Part shown: positions 44,013 to 54,219 of the stretch, one piece after another | Layout: every line of letters begins with the position of its first letter | How positions within the stretch are numbered: the stretch's first letter is position 1 | Source of the DNA: Candidatus Eiseniibacteriota bacterium | GTDB taxonomy: Bacteria > Eisenbacteria > RBG-16-71-46 > CAIMUX01 | Length of the DNA stretch: 64,000 bases | Reading direction: 5' to 3' | Assembly (NCBI GenBank): GCA_020633975.1 | Contig: JACKCR010000006.1 | Span: 186,001-250,000 of the forward strand | Notes under the pieces: generated by a model | The model's database searches: none | The model's input: the letters and a program-made list of their open reading frames with translations, nothing else | Told to the model about the DNA's origin: nothing | Made by a program: the position numbers and the translations under genes

Positions 44013-45889
44013 TTCGGAGAGGTCTCCTTCGTGCGGAAGCCCACGGTCGGCTCCCTTCTGGACTCGGCTGCGGCGGGGATGAGGGCACCGTGGGCTCGTC
44101 TCAGCTCCTCCGGGATCCGCTCGGTGCACGGCGGAAGCCAGACCCTCGCGATCGTGCCGCCCTCCGGGTGGGGGGCGAGTTCGATCCGTCCGCCGTACTC
44201 CCACACGATCGAGCGGCAGATGTCGAGTCCGAGACCGGTCCCTTCGCGTTTCGTCGTGAAGAACGGTTCGAAGATCTTCTCGCGGATCTCGTCCGAGATT
44301 CCGGTTCCGGTGTCGGCGAACTCGATGGTGACGCCGCCATCGGCCGGATAGGTCTTGCAGCGCAGGGTGCCGCCGTTCGGCATCGCGTCGCGGGCGTTGT
44401 AGAGCAGGTTCAGGAAGAGCTGTTCGAGCTCACCGCGACGGGCGCAGATCCGCGACACGGGGTCGAGCGTCGTCTCGATCCGGATCATGCGCGTCTCGAA
44501 GTTCGGCGCGACCATTGCGAGCGTCAACTCGACGAGTGGGTTTGGGTCGATCCAGGAGAACGCCTCCGTCGGTCCGCGTCCCATGGAGAGAAGTCCCTCG
44601 AAGATCCGGGCGCTGTAGCTGGCGTAGTGGAGCGCGACGTCGACATCTTCCTTCAGCCGGCCCACGTTGAGCGGGGTCTCTGAGTCGATCGCGCGTTCGA
44701 TGTCTCGCCGCATGGTCTGGAGTAGCGGAAGGAACACGCCGAAGGCGTTGTTGAGGTCGTGTGAGATCGCGCGGGCGAGCTCGCCCAGGCCGACCTTCCG
44801 TTCGGCAGAGACCATCCGTTCGTGCTGTGCGGCGTAGAGTTCTGAGTTGTACACCGTCGCCGCCGCGAGAGGTAGGAACTTGAGGAGGGTCCGCTCGTCT
44901 TCAGCCGTAAAGGCACGTGCACCTCGAGCGAAGAGCTGGATCACTCCGAGGAGCTGGTCCTTCCTGCGCAGCACGCCGAGCAGGCAGGACCGCGCAGCTG
45001 GAGCCTCCGGGTGGGGCTCCAGGATGGAACGAAGGAACTCGTCGGGGACGGGGAGGTTCCGTCCGTCGCTGCCGTGCCCGCTGCTCAAGTGAACGGTGCC
45101 GTCCGAGATGAGGAGCGGGTGACGACGTTGGGCCAGCCAGTCACGGACGCCCGGATCGAGCGAACGTTCGAGACCGATCCGGTCCGACTTCCCCTTGGTC
45201 CAGGTCACGATCTCCGCCTGCACCGTCCACGAGTTGCCACCGGGTGAGATGAGGAGGACGGCGCCCGAGTGGTCGTAGCGGAACAGCTTCTTGAGGCCGT
45301 GGAGCGTTTGGTAGAGCACGTCCTTGGGACGGAGTTCAGAGAAGATCTTCGCCGAGATCCGCTCTCTCAGCCGACGCGCCCGCTCGCGTTCCCGGGCCGT
45401 GAGTTGATGCTCGACGCGTTCCGCGGCTTCGAGCAGCCAACGGAGTTCGTCGCGGGAGAAGTCGCGTCCGTGGCGGACGAATCCGAGCGTGCCGGTGCGC
45501 CGGCTCGCGGTGTTGATGGCTGCGACGAGTAGGGACTGGGGGACGTCACCGACCGGTCGGCCGAGCGCGATCCGTTCAGCCGCCGCCTCGAAGGCGCGGG
45601 TGTAGCGATGCGGGCGGAGTCCGATCGCGCAGTTGGCTTGGCCGCGGGCCTCGTCGAGGAGCGCTTGGCCCGACGCAGTGAGGACGACCTGGAAACTCCC
45701 GTCGATCGCGATGTCGCTCCGGGAGTAATCGACCTGCATCGCGAGGTCGGCGTCCAGGCATTCGGCGATCGTGCGGAGTGCGGACCTGACGAACCGGGAG
45801 TCGGACGTCTGGATCGAGATGCTCTCCAGCTCTCGATCCAGGCGGAGAAGTCCCTGGGTGCGGGCGAGCGCCCGTTCCTTTGCTTCCAC
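44009..45889 (-). CDS. GAF-domain sensor histidine kinase
   Basis: 626 residues; GTG 45889 has GGAGG six bases upstream. Two GAF-like regions lie at about 25-165 and 185-345; no membrane segment, so a cytoplasmic sensor. The phospho-acceptor is His377 in ARAISHDLNNAFG, a variant of the H-E/D-x-x-N/T box. The ATPase domain has the N box (LFLNLLYNARDAMPNGG), G1 (EFADTGTGISDEI), F box (IFEPFFTTKREGTG) and G2 (GTGLGLDICRSIV). It overlaps the receiver-phosphatase gene, its evident partner. Signal unknown; GAF domains could bind cyclic nucleotides or small ligands. Confidence 0.92.
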   Translation of the reverse strand: MEAKERALARTQGLLRLDRELESISIQTSDSRFVRSALRTIAECLDADLAMQVDYSRSDIAIDGSFQVVLTASGQALLDEARGQANCAIGLRPHRYTRAFEAAAERIALGRPVGDVPQSLLVAAINTASRRTGTLGFVRHGRDFSRDELRWLLEAAERVEHQLTARERERARRLRERISAKIFSELRPKDVLYQTLHGLKKLFRYDHSGAVLLISPGGNSWTVQAEIVTWTKGKSDRIGLERSLDPGVRDWLAQRRHPLLISDGTVHLSSGHGSDGRNLPVPDEFLRSILEPHPEAPAARSCLLGVLRRKDQLLGVIQLFARGARAFTAEDERTLLKFLPLAAATVYNSELYAAQHERMVSAERKVGLGELARAISHDLNNAFGVFLPLLQTMRRDIERAIDSETPLNVGRLKEDVDVALHYASYSARIFEGLLSMGRGPTEAFSWIDPNPLVELTLAMVAPNFETRMIRIETTLDPVSRICARRGELEQLFLNLLYNARDAMPNGGTLRCKTYPADGGVTIEFADTGTGISDEIREKIFEPFFTTKREGTGLGLDICRSIVWEYGGRIELAPHPEGGTIARVWLPPCTERIPEELRRAHGALIPAAAESRREPTVGFRTKETSPK

Positions 45890-46031
45890 TGGGTGCCTCC
45901 GTAGCGCCAGCCGGGGTTGGTCTCCCGGGAGGGGACGATCCTAACCCGGAGGCGATGCTGGATGCTCGGGTCTTCCGAGACGACTCATCTCGGTGGATCT
46001 TCCCGGCGGGTCGGGATAGCATCGCGCCGCT

Positions 46032-47231
46032 ATGGGTTCTTCTTTCGGCACTCTGTTCAGAATCTCGACCTGGGGGGAATCCCACGGGGGAGGCGTCGGC
46101 GTGGTCGTCGACGGATGTCCGCCCCTGCTCGAACTTTCCGAGGACGACATCCAGCCCCAGCTGGATCGAAGGCGCCCCGGCCAGAGCCGCCTCACCACGC
46201 CGCGCCGAGAGTCCGACACGGTTCGGATCCTCTCCGGGGTCTTCGAGGGGAAGACCCTCGGGACGCCGATCCTTCTCATGGTGGAGAACGAAGACGCCCG
46301 CCCCTCGGCCTACGAAGGATTCCGGGATCTATATAGACCGTCCCACGCCGATTTCACCTACGACGCCAAGTACGGCATCCGGAACTGGCAGGGGGGTGGA
46401 CGGTCGAGCGCCCGAGAGACGGTGGGACGAGTGGCCGCCGGAGCGATCGCGGAGAAGATCCTCGCGCTCGCCGAAGGGGTCTCGATCATCTCCTACGTCC
46501 GTCGGGTCGGATCGATCGAGGCTGCCGACCCGAAGCGGCTCACGCGGAAGAAGGTCGACGCAAACGACGTCCGCTGTCCGGACGGGGAGGCCGCGGAGAA
46601 GATGGCGGCGGCGATCGATGCCGCCCGTCGCGATGGTGATTCGCTCGGCGGGATCGTCGAGACTATCGTCACGGGAACGCCGGCCGGTCTCGGCATCCCC
46701 GTCTTCGACCGACTCGAGGCAGACCTCGCCAAGGCCATGCTCAGCCTCCCCGCGAGCAAGGGGTTCGAGATCGGCTCGGGGTTCGACGGAACGTTCCTCC
46801 GCGGTTCCGAGCACAACGACCCGTTCGTTCCCCGCGTCGATCGCAAGACCGGCGAGACGCGGATCGGAACGACCACGAACCGCTCCGGTGGAGTCCAAGG
46901 CGGCATCTCGAACGGTGAGCCGATCGTCTTCCGGGTCGCGTTCAAGCCGACCGCCACGATCCGGAAGCCACAGCGGACGGTCGACACGGAAGGACGACGC
47001 CGCACGCTCGAAGCACGCGGTAGGCACGACCCGTGTGTGCTGCCGCGCGCGGTTCCAGTGGTCGAGGCGATGACCGCACTCGTGCTCGTCGACCACTGGC
47101 TTCGGCAGCTCTCGATGACGTCGGCCGTCGAGCGGATGCAGCGCTCTTCGTCCGAAGCGCGAAGGCCCACGAGCGGGCGGAACCGGAGCGATCGCGCGCC
47201 AGCTGATCGAACTCGTGGCGGGCGCAAGTGA
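46032..47231 (+). CDS. aroC: Chorismate synthase
   Basis: 399 residues. It converts EPSP to chorismate, the last shikimate step, using reduced FMN. The N-terminus [17 protein letters not shown], the [15 protein letters not shown] region, the FMN motif [18 protein letters not shown] and the C-terminal [15 protein letters not shown] and [19 protein letters not shown] are all present. The tail from about 370 is basic and longer than usual, running into the next gene. No ribosome site precedes the ATG; a TAGCAT nine bases upstream suggests a leaderless transcript. It overlaps the solute-binding lipoprotein gene (GTGA) though the functions seem unrelated. Confidence 0.96.
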   Translation: MGSSFGTLFRISTWGESHGGGVGVVVDGCPPLLELSEDDIQPQLDRRRPGQSRLTTPRRESDTVRILSGVFEGKTLGTPILLMVENEDARPSAYEGFRDLYRPSHADFTYDAKYGIRNWQGGGRSSARETVGRVAAGAIAEKILALAEGVSIISYVRRVGSIEAADPKRLTRKKVDANDVRCPDGEAAEKMAAAIDAARRDGDSLGGIVETIVTGTPAGLGIPVFDRLEADLAKAMLSLPASKGFEIGSGFDGTFLRGSEHNDPFVPRVDRKTGETRIGTTTNRSGGVQGGISNGEPIVFRVAFKPTATIRKPQRTVDTEGRRRTLEARGRHDPCVLPRAVPVVEAMTALVLVDHWLRQLSMTSAVERMQRSSSEARRPTSGRNRSDRAPADRTRGGRK

Positions 47232-49006
47232 AGCGGACGGAGTCGGGACGGGCCGAAATGAGGTGCCGCCCTAGTTCGTCCAGTGGGATTCGGCGCAGTG
47301 TGGAGCGGAACGGAGCCGGGCTCCTTCTCGTTCTCGCACTCACAGTCCTGTTGTTTGCTTGCGGAAAGGAAGGCGGCGACTCTCAGGCGGACCAAGAGAG
47401 TCCAGCCTCCGAAGCGATCACGACCCCCTGGCTTCGTGTCGTCGTTCCCGTACCTCCTGCTGTCGATCCTCTAGAGGGACGGCGCCCGTTCCGCCTCGAA
47501 CTCTGGCGCTATCTCTATCCGTCGTTGATCCGTCTCGAACCCGAATCTTCGGCCTCGATCGGCGGTTCGGGCGGCCCGATACGGGCGCTGCCGATCCCGC
47601 GTTCCGACCTCGCCCACGCTTGGAGCTGGGATCCCGAAGCGCGTTCGCTCCTTCTCTCACTCGACCCGCGTCGCTACTGGAGCAACGGGGACCGGATCAC
47701 CGCGGCCGACGTCGTCCGCTCGTACCGGTTCCTCGAGGAGCGAGGTCTGCTCCCCACCCGGCCCGGGCCGCGGGGGAGCGGCCAAGGCTCCGCTGCGCGC
47801 ATTCCGGCGGACGAGAGCCGTCGAGACCCTCGCGGTCGCGACCGGATCCTGCGCGCGGTCGACGCGGTGGGGGACAGCCTCGTCGTCCTTCGATTCGTGC
47901 CCGGAGTTCCCGAGTGGCTCGCGCGAGAAGTCGCGACTGTTCCCGTGCTCTCCAAAGTGAAGATCGACCTAACCACGGGCGCGCTCAAACCGGAACCCGG
48001 CGTTCCGACTCCGATCCCTCCACGTGCTGCGCCGTTCCGCCTCGACCCGGTGACCCAATCCGATCAGCTTCGTCTCGTCGCGAGGAAAGATGCGGGAGGA
48101 GCCGACGAGCCGAGGATCGAAGGGATCGTCACGGAAGTCCTGCCTGGAGATCCCGGGCGTATCGAACGCGTTCTTCGAGGCGAAGCGGACATCGCGCTCG
48201 ACGTGTCGGCCGACGGCATCGCACGGCGGGCACGGGACGATGGGTCGGTCGAGCTCTTCGCTGGTGCGGTCGGCTCGATCGAGATGCTCTGCTGGAACGT
48301 CGTGCGCCCAGAGCTCCCGTTCGAGCTGCGGAGCGCGGCGGACCTCGCGATCGACCGGAGCCGGATCGGGAGGCTCTTCACCATCGGTGACGAGACCTAC
48401 GCGTCTCCTGGGGGAGGGTTCTTCACTGATCCCGACTCGACCACCGGCCCGGACATCGCAGCGGCATCGCTTGCCCTCGGCTATCCGACGCCCCTGCCGC
48501 CGGGGGCACCCCCACGCCGGTTCCTCACCATGATCTACGACCGGAACAATCAGGTGCGCGAGCAGATCGCGACCTACCTGGAAGAGGACCTCGCACGGAT
48601 CGGCGTCGCCCTCCGTCCGATCCCACTCGAAGGGCCCGAAGTCTGGCGGCGCTACTTGGACGGCGACTTCGAGGTCGCGCTCCTCGGATTCCAGCCGCCC
48701 GTGTCGCTCGATCTCTCGGGGCTCTATGCATCGTGGGGGAGCTGGAACGGGATGGGCTATTCGAGTACGGTCGCCGACTCCTTGGTTCGGGAGTCCTTCG
48801 GAACCGAGGGGGACGACGTCGTCCGGCTCGCGCGCCTCCTGGAACTCCAGGTGAGGCGCGACCAGGCCGTGACGTACCTCGTCCGCCGTCGCCGGATCGA
48901 TCTGCTCAGGTCCCGTGTGCAAGGGTTCGACGGCACCCCATGGCTCCCCCTGGGAAGCGTCTGGAACACGCGACTCCTCCTCCAACCGGCCGGTTCCGGG
49001 ACCTAG
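47228..49006 (+). CDS. Extracellular solute-binding lipoprotein (peptide/nickel ABC type)
   Basis: 592 residues. GTG 47228 overlaps the aroC stop. Lipobox LTVLLFACG (Cys about 45). The body matches the family-5 solute-binding fold: [14 protein letters not shown] near the start, [20 protein letters not shown] then [20 protein letters not shown], and later [13 protein letters not shown] and [19 protein letters not shown]. It would capture oligopeptides or similar compounds. No permease or ATPase is adjacent, so it either serves a distant transporter or acts alone. A Gly/Arg/Pro-rich insert lies near residues 178-205. Confidence 0.85.
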   Translation: MKRTESGRAEMRCRPSSSSGIRRSVERNGAGLLLVLALTVLLFACGKEGGDSQADQESPASEAITTPWLRVVVPVPPAVDPLEGRRPFRLELWRYLYPSLIRLEPESSASIGGSGGPIRALPIPRSDLAHAWSWDPEARSLLLSLDPRRYWSNGDRITAADVVRSYRFLEERGLLPTRPGPRGSGQGSAARIPADESRRDPRGRDRILRAVDAVGDSLVVLRFVPGVPEWLAREVATVPVLSKVKIDLTTGALKPEPGVPTPIPPRAAPFRLDPVTQSDQLRLVARKDAGGADEPRIEGIVTEVLPGDPGRIERVLRGEADIALDVSADGIARRARDDGSVELFAGAVGSIEMLCWNVVRPELPFELRSAADLAIDRSRIGRLFTIGDETYASPGGGFFTDPDSTTGPDIAAASLALGYPTPLPPGAPPRRFLTMIYDRNNQVREQIATYLEEDLARIGVALRPIPLEGPEVWRRYLDGDFEVALLGFQPPVSLDLSGLYASWGSWNGMGYSSTVADSLVRESFGTEGDDVVRLARLLELQVRRDQAVTYLVRRRRIDLLRSRVQGFDGTPWLPLGSVWNTRLLLQPAGSGT

Positions 49007-49092
49007 CGACCACCAGAGACCGTCCGCTCGGGATCCAAGGTTGCGGCCCGACCGCGGGGGGGTGACAATAGCGGGCCTATGGAGGTGAGCGG

Positions 49093-49701
49093 ATGAGCTA
49101 CGTCAAGCAGGTGAACGAGGACAATGCATCTGGAGCGATCCGGCGGGTGTTCGATGCGTCGATGGCCCGGGACGGAGAGATCTCCGAGCTGATTCGCGCG
49201 ACGAGTCTGGATGCCAAGTCCACCCAGGCTGCACACAACCTCGACACGAACCTGATGAAGACGAAGAACGCGCTCACCCCGGAACGGCGCGCCCTTCTCG
49301 GCATGGTCGTCGGGAATGCGAACATCTGCTACTACACGACCTTCCAGTACTTCAAGGAGTACGTCGAGGCGACCGGGAACAAGAAGCTCGCCGAGCAGGT
49401 GACGCTCGACTACCGGAAGGCAGCGCTGGAAGAAGGGGACCGATCGCTCTGCGACTACGCTGTCAAGCTCACGCTTCAGCCCGGTGAGATGACCGCCGAC
49501 GACATCGACGCCGCCCGCACCGGTGGAAACAACGACGAGACGATCGTCGTCGCCACCCAGGTCATCTCCTACATCAACTACACGAGCCGCGTGGCGAACG
49601 CTCTGGGCGTTGAGCCGGAAGTCTGGATGATGGAAGAGCCGGAAGACTGGCTCAAACGCCGTGCGAAGGACTTCCTCGAGGCGAAGGGCAAGAAGAAGTA
49701 G
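49093..49701 (+). CDS. AhpD-like (carboxymuconolactone decarboxylase-type) protein without the CxxC pair
   Basis: 202 residues; ATG 49093 has GGAGG upstream. The all-helical peroxidase-related fold is indicated by SYVKQVNEDNASGAIRRVFD and NALTPERRALLGMVVGNANI. Active members carry E-x-x-C-x-x-C-x-x-x-H at the next position; here the sequence is NANICYYTTFQYF, so one Cys is kept but the second Cys and the His are lost. The peroxidase chemistry is therefore unlikely. The 3' end overlaps the convergent uvrA gene by 50 bases. Confidence 0.75.
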   Translation: MSYVKQVNEDNASGAIRRVFDASMARDGEISELIRATSLDAKSTQAAHNLDTNLMKTKNALTPERRALLGMVVGNANICYYTTFQYFKEYVEATGNKKLAEQVTLDYRKAALEEGDRSLCDYAVKLTLQPGEMTADDIDAARTGGNNDETIVVATQVISYINYTSRVANALGVEPEVWMMEEPEDWLKRRAKDFLEAKGKKK

Positions 49702-52700
49702 GTTGTGAATCGGAAAGTGTGCTGTCTAGGAGCCTCCCGGTAATCGACTCCGGCACGTCGACGATCCCTTCCAGCAATCCAGAGTAGAGCAGCCGCCCAC
49801 CCTCGGCGCCGCCGCCCGGCCCCAAGTCCACGATCCAGTCGCACGACGCGATGAAGTCGAGCTGATGCTCGACGACGACCACCGCGTGTCCGATCGCGAG
49901 CAGCCCACGTAGAGCGACGAGCAGCTTCTGGATGTCCTGGGGATGGAGGCCGGAGGTCGGCTCGTCGAACAGGAAGACGCGACGGCCGCCCGTCGGGTCC
50001 ATGCTGCGCGTCTCCTTCGGTTGTCCTTCCGCGAGGAGACTCGCGAGCTTGAGTCGCTGCGCTTCGCCGCCCGAGAGGGTCGAAGTGCTCTGGCCCAATC
50101 GGAGATACCCCAGTCCTACGTCGACGAGTGGAGTGAGTCGGCGCACGGCGTCGCGATCGTCGTGGAAGACGTCCAATGCCTCGGTCACCGTGAGGTCCAG
50201 GAACTGGAGGATCGAACGCCCACCGTGCGTCACCTCGAGGACGTCTTCGCGGAAGCGCTTTCCTTTGCAGACTTCGCAGGTCACCTCGACGTCGGCCATG
50301 AAGTGCATCTCGAGAAGGATCGATCCCATCCCCTTGCACGTCTCGCATCGCCCGCCGGGGACGTTGAAGGAGAAGTCCCCGGGACGGAGTCCGAGCTCCG
50401 TCGCACGAGGCGTTGCCGCGAGTCGCTTTCGGACGGATGCGAGGAGTCCGGTGTAGCTGATGAGTGTCGAACGGCTCGATCGACCGAGTGGATTCTGCGA
50501 AACGAGGAGGACTTCCGCGAACGGTTCGAGCCCCGTGAGCTCGCGCACTCGTCCGATATCCTCGACCGGCTTTCCGAACTGGCGGAGTGCGTTCCGATAG
50601 AGCACGTCTTCGATCAGCGTGGACTTTCCGGATCCGGAGACACCGGTGACGACGACGAGTCTGTCCGTGGGCAGGTCGAGCGCGTCGATCACGAGGTTGT
50701 GCTGCTGGATGCCGCGGAATCGGATCGGCGCGGTCGTCGCTGCCGCCGACGTTGAGGTCGTGGCTGTTGCCGTTGCCGTTGTCTCCGTGGTCGACCTTGC
50801 CGTCGTGATCGACCCCGTCGTTCCCGCTTTCGTCGCGTTGACGGCGCCACCCACTCGGAAGAAGTCCGGATGGCGACGCACGAACTCCTTCGTCGATCCC
50901 TCGTAGACGATCTCGCCACCACCTTCTCCACCACTCGGCCCGAGCACGATGAGGTGATCCGCGTGGAGGACGATGCCCGGGTCGTGCTCGACGACGACGG
51001 CGGTGTTCCCGCTCGCGCAGAGGTGGCGGAGGATCTCGAGCATGCGTGCGGTGTCCGCGGCGTGGAGTCCGACGGTCGGTTCGTCGAGGACGTAGAGCGT
51101 CTCCGTGAGGGAGGTGCCGAGGCCGGATGCGAGCCGGATTCGTTGCGTCTCTCCACCGGAGAGAGTTCGCGCCGTTCGAGCGAGCATGAGGTAGCCGAGT
51201 CCGACTTCGTCCAGATAGCGGAGGCGCTCCCTGACTTCGTCCAAGACCAGTCGGACCCGCGCGGTCCTTTCCATGCCGAGGTCGAGTTCGTCCAGGAACG
51301 ATAGCAAACCAGCGACCGGCATCTGCTCCATCTGGGCGAGGTCGAGTCCTCCGACCGTGACGGAGAGTGCGACAGGATGGAGGCGCGAACCTCGGCACCT
51401 CGGACAGGTCTCATACCCGCGGAACCTCGCGAGGAAGATGCGCACGTGGGGACGGTACCGCTTCCGTTCGAGCTTCTTGAACAGTCCCTCCACGCCGCGA
51501 TAGCGACGTCCGGTCGCGCGGGTTTTGGCCGCTGCGCTCGTGTAGTCTGACTTGGTTCCTAACTTCGCTTCTGACTTAGTTCCCAGGTTCGTTCTCGGAT
51601 CTTCTCCCGAACTCGTTCCCGACTTCGACCGGGACCGGCTCTTCTTCTCCAAAGGAGTGCCTTCGAACACCCAGTCCTTCTCGGCTTCGGAGAGTTCGCG
51701 GAACGGCACGTCGGTCGGGATCCCACGAGCCTTGGCCTCCGCGAGCATCGCTCTTCGGAAGAGTCGTCCTGTCTTCGTCTCGAAAGGAACGACGGCGCCG
51801 TTGTCGAGGCTGAGGCTCCCGTCGGGAACGACCTTGTCTCTGTCGAGGATGACGATCCGCCCGAATCCGTTGCACTCGGGACAAGCCCCGAGCGGAGAGT
51901 TGGGGGAGAAGAGCTGCGGACGGAGCGGCCGGGTCCGTTCGTGACAGTTCGGGCAGGAGAGTCCTTCGGTCAGGGTCGTGAGCGGCTTCGTGTCGCCGAG
52001 TTCCCAGACATCTGCCCGACCGCTGGCGAGCTTCCATGCGGACTCGATCGCTTCCAGTGCTCGCGAGCGACTGAGGGATCGGGACGTGAACCGGTCGACG
52101 ACGAGTTGGTTCTCTCCACCCCGGTAGGGCTCCTGCCACTCCTGCACCTCTCCGTCGCGATACACCCGGGAGTAGCCCTGTTCCTGATAGCCGAGTGCGA
52201 CGGCCGCAGCCAGCCCACCGGTAGTGGGTACCTTTCCCTTTCCCTCTCGCTTCGCGTCCCCCTTCACTTCTCCCTTTCCCTCTCCCTTTGCGACTCCCTT
52301 TGCGTTTCGAGCCCGGGGACTTCGCTGAGACGGGAGCTGCACACTTGCGGTGAGCACGAACTTCCGTGACGCGCCGAGCGTACGTAACTCGGCCGCGGCG
52401 CTTTCTGCTGTGTGGAGGACCAGCTCGGTCCCGTCCTTCGGGCAGTGTGGTGTGCCGCCATGTGCGAAGAGGAGATGGAGGAGGTCGGACAGCTCGGTGA
52501 TCGAGCCGACGGTGGAGCGGGCGTTTCGGATCGAGACCTGCTGCTTGAGTGCGATGGGTGGCTGGATCTCTCCGATCCTGTCGACATCGGGGCGGTCGAG
52601 TCTCTGGAGGAACTGCCGCGCGTACGTGGAGAGGCAGTCCACGAAGCGACGCTGTCCCTCTGCGTAGAGGACGTCGAACGCGAGCGTCGACTTGCCCGAT

Positions 52701-52813
52701 CCAGAGACTCCTGTGACAGCGGTGAGCTTCCCGAACGGAATCTCGCAATGGACTGCTTTGAGATTGTGCGTGCGCGCGCCTTCGATCCGGCAGGCCGGAG
52801 CGCTCTTCTTCAA
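49652..52813 (-). CDS. uvrA: Excinuclease ABC subunit A with three low-complexity inserts
   Basis: 1053 residues from TTG 52813 (GAGAGG upstream); an ATG at 52921 would add 36 residues. Damage-recognition ATPase of nucleotide excision repair. Two ABC modules: Walker A GVSGSGKST twice, signatures TLSGGETQRIRLA and TLSGGEAQRLKLA, D-loop regions VLDEPTVGLHAAD and LFDEPTSGLHPQD. Zinc sites: CPNCHERTRP/CPECNGFG, CPRCRGSRL, CETCKGMG/CEVCKGKRF; in the UvrB-binding region TPHCPKDG has Asp where the second Cys is usual. It is about 100 residues longer than normal UvrA because of a Lys/Gly/Glu-rich insert (about 165-195), a TKSEAKLG insert (about 425-450) and a Thr/Ala-rich insert (about 690-720), all from short in-frame DNA repeats. 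Leftward, convergent with the AhpD-like gene. Confidence 0.92.
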   Translation of the reverse strand: MKKSAPACRIEGARTHNLKAVHCEIPFGKLTAVTGVSGSGKSTLAFDVLYAEGQRRFVDCLSTYARQFLQRLDRPDVDRIGEIQPPIALKQQVSIRNARSTVGSITELSDLLHLLFAHGGTPHCPKDGTELVLHTAESAAAELRTLGASRKFVLTASVQLPSQRSPRARNAKGVAKGEGKGEVKGDAKREGKGKVPTTGGLAAAVALGYQEQGYSRVYRDGEVQEWQEPYRGGENQLVVDRFTSRSLSRSRALEAIESAWKLASGRADVWELGDTKPLTTLTEGLSCPNCHERTRPLRPQLFSPNSPLGACPECNGFGRIVILDRDKVVPDGSLSLDNGAVVPFETKTGRLFRRAMLAEAKARGIPTDVPFRELSEAEKDWVFEGTPLEKKSRSRSKSGTSSGEDPRTNLGTKSEAKLGTKSDYTSAAAKTRATGRRYRGVEGLFKKLERKRYRPHVRIFLARFRGYETCPRCRGSRLHPVALSVTVGGLDLAQMEQMPVAGLLSFLDELDLGMERTARVRLVLDEVRERLRYLDEVGLGYLMLARTARTLSGGETQRIRLASGLGTSLTETLYVLDEPTVGLHAADTARMLEILRHLCASGNTAVVVEHDPGIVLHADHLIVLGPSGGEGGGEIVYEGSTKEFVRRHPDFFRVGGAVNATKAGTTGSITTARSTTETTATATATTSTSAAATTAPIRFRGIQQHNLVIDALDLPTDRLVVVTGVSGSGKSTLIEDVLYRNALRQFGKPVEDIGRVRELTGLEPFAEVLLVSQNPLGRSSRSTLISYTGLLASVRKRLAATPRATELGLRPGDFSFNVPGGRCETCKGMGSILLEMHFMADVEVTCEVCKGKRFREDVLEVTHGGRSILQFLDLTVTEALDVFHDDRDAVRRLTPLVDVGLGYLRLGQSTSTLSGGEAQRLKLASLLAEGQPKETRSMDPTGGRRVFLFDEPTSGLHPQDIQKLLVALRGLLAIGHAVVVVEHQLDFIASCDWIVDLGPGGGAEGGRLLYSGLLEGIVDVPESITGRLLDSTLSDSQPTSSCPSPRGSPSHGV

Positions 52814-53165
52814 GCTGTCTGTCCTCTCTCTGCGGAACGAGTTCTCTCCGAGCACCCGGGAGTCGGGTCGGTGTCCTCGGCGGCCGCGGTCCGGACTCCT
52901 GTGGACCTGGGAGTCTAGCATTCCGCGCTCGGGGGGAGGCGGGTGGAAGGGAGGCCCGGGAAGGCGTCCTGGTATTGGGGCGGAGCGAGGAGCCCCAAGC
53001 TATCCGCGGTCTGTAAAACGCGAGGTTGCCAACCTGACGAGAGTTCCGTACGGTCTTGGTAGTTCCTCCGGCGCCGTCTCTCCCCTTCTCGCTCGAACGG
53101 AGTCGTTCCGCTGCGAACGGTGACCTCGTGTCCTTTCCTCTCTGCCGGGTTGGAAGGAATGGACC

Positions 53166-54170
53166 ATGATGTACCGCTTCCGTTCCGACGCTTTCCGCGT
53201 CACACCGTTGTGTCTGCTTCTGAGCCTTGCCGTCGTTTTTGCGTTCGCCGGGCCCACCGGGTGCCTTCTCACCTCCGAGGAGCCGTTGCCCACGTTCGGA
53301 CCCCAAGCGGAAGCGTTTCGGGACGCAGGACCGCGGGCTCGGCTGACTCGGCCGAACTTCAACCCGGACATCCCGATCCGTCAGACCGTGGCCGAGTTTG
53401 TTGCCGAGTGGGATGCCTTCGATTCCGGCGTCGATGTCAGTGGGCCGCCGCGGCCAGCGGCGTTCGAGTACAAGGCGGCGAGGGTCAATATCGTCACCGA
53501 CACTCCGAGTCAGATCCTGGAGAAGCTGGAAAGCGGAGAGAACGTCTTCGGGGAGCAGGGAGGAGATCCGATCGCGTGGACCCGGGTTCCGCCGAGTGTG
53601 CGTCGTCTCGAGCGCTCTCTCGCACATGGCTCGCAGCTGGCGTTTGCCGTGCGAGCGGTGGACGCGAAGGGAGCCCCGGAGCCAGAGCTCGAGTATGACC
53701 GGAACTACGTGACGTTCGTTGCGACCAGTGACGAGAACGTCGGTCCGGTCGTCGAAGCGCATTCGGTAGAGCACGGCTCGTTCACGTTCTTTCCCTATGG
53801 CGAAACTTGGGAAGTGCAGGTAGTGCCGGGCGTACCGTTCATGATGGACTGGGTTGCCGATGCCAGCGGCTACGGCTACTACGTGGGAGACACGAACTAC
53901 GCGTTGGACGTTCCCGACCCTGAGGACCTGACTCCGTCCGACCCGAACGGCATCGGTGGTTGGATCGGCTGGGAACGTCGAAACGCGCTCGAAGCTCCGT
54001 ACTTCTTCGGCCCGGAGGACGCCGGGTCAGTTCATACGCTCTACCTCTGGGTGCGGGACGACCTCCATACCCATCAGACGCTCGCGACCGTTCAGATCGA
54101 GGTTCTGGACGTCCCGTTCGAGGCACGTTCGACCTCGATCGAGTTGTCCGGGATGCGGGTGGGGGACTAA
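53166..54170 (+). CDS. Lipoprotein of unknown function
   Basis: 334 residues; ATG 53166 with GGAAGGA upstream. Hydrophobic segment LCLLLSLAVVFAFAGPTGC with lipobox PTGC (Cys about 33). The mature protein is beta-rich and acidic, with SVRRLERSLAHGSQLAFAVR, FTFFPYGETWEVQVVPGVP, and a C-terminal strand TVQIEVLDVPFEA, giving an immunoglobulin-like impression. No family recognised. It lies 49 bases upstream of the next secreted-protein gene and may be co-transcribed with it. Confidence 0.65.
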   Translation: MMYRFRSDAFRVTPLCLLLSLAVVFAFAGPTGCLLTSEEPLPTFGPQAEAFRDAGPRARLTRPNFNPDIPIRQTVAEFVAEWDAFDSGVDVSGPPRPAAFEYKAARVNIVTDTPSQILEKLESGENVFGEQGGDPIAWTRVPPSVRRLERSLAHGSQLAFAVRAVDAKGAPEPELEYDRNYVTFVATSDENVGPVVEAHSVEHGSFTFFPYGETWEVQVVPGVPFMMDWVADASGYGYYVGDTNYALDVPDPEDLTPSDPNGIGGWIGWERRNALEAPYFFGPEDAGSVHTLYLWVRDDLHTHQTLATVQIEVLDVPFEARSTSIELSGMRVGD

Positions 54171-54219
54171 GCTCCCGGGGCCTTGAAGCACATCTAGTTC
54201 CCAACCTAGGAGGTCCCCC

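Noticed and set aside
49578-51398. Long minus-strand frame overlapping uvrA
   Set aside because: Arg/Gly/Pro-rich composition without motifs; the neighbouring frame holds the complete second ABC module of UvrA.
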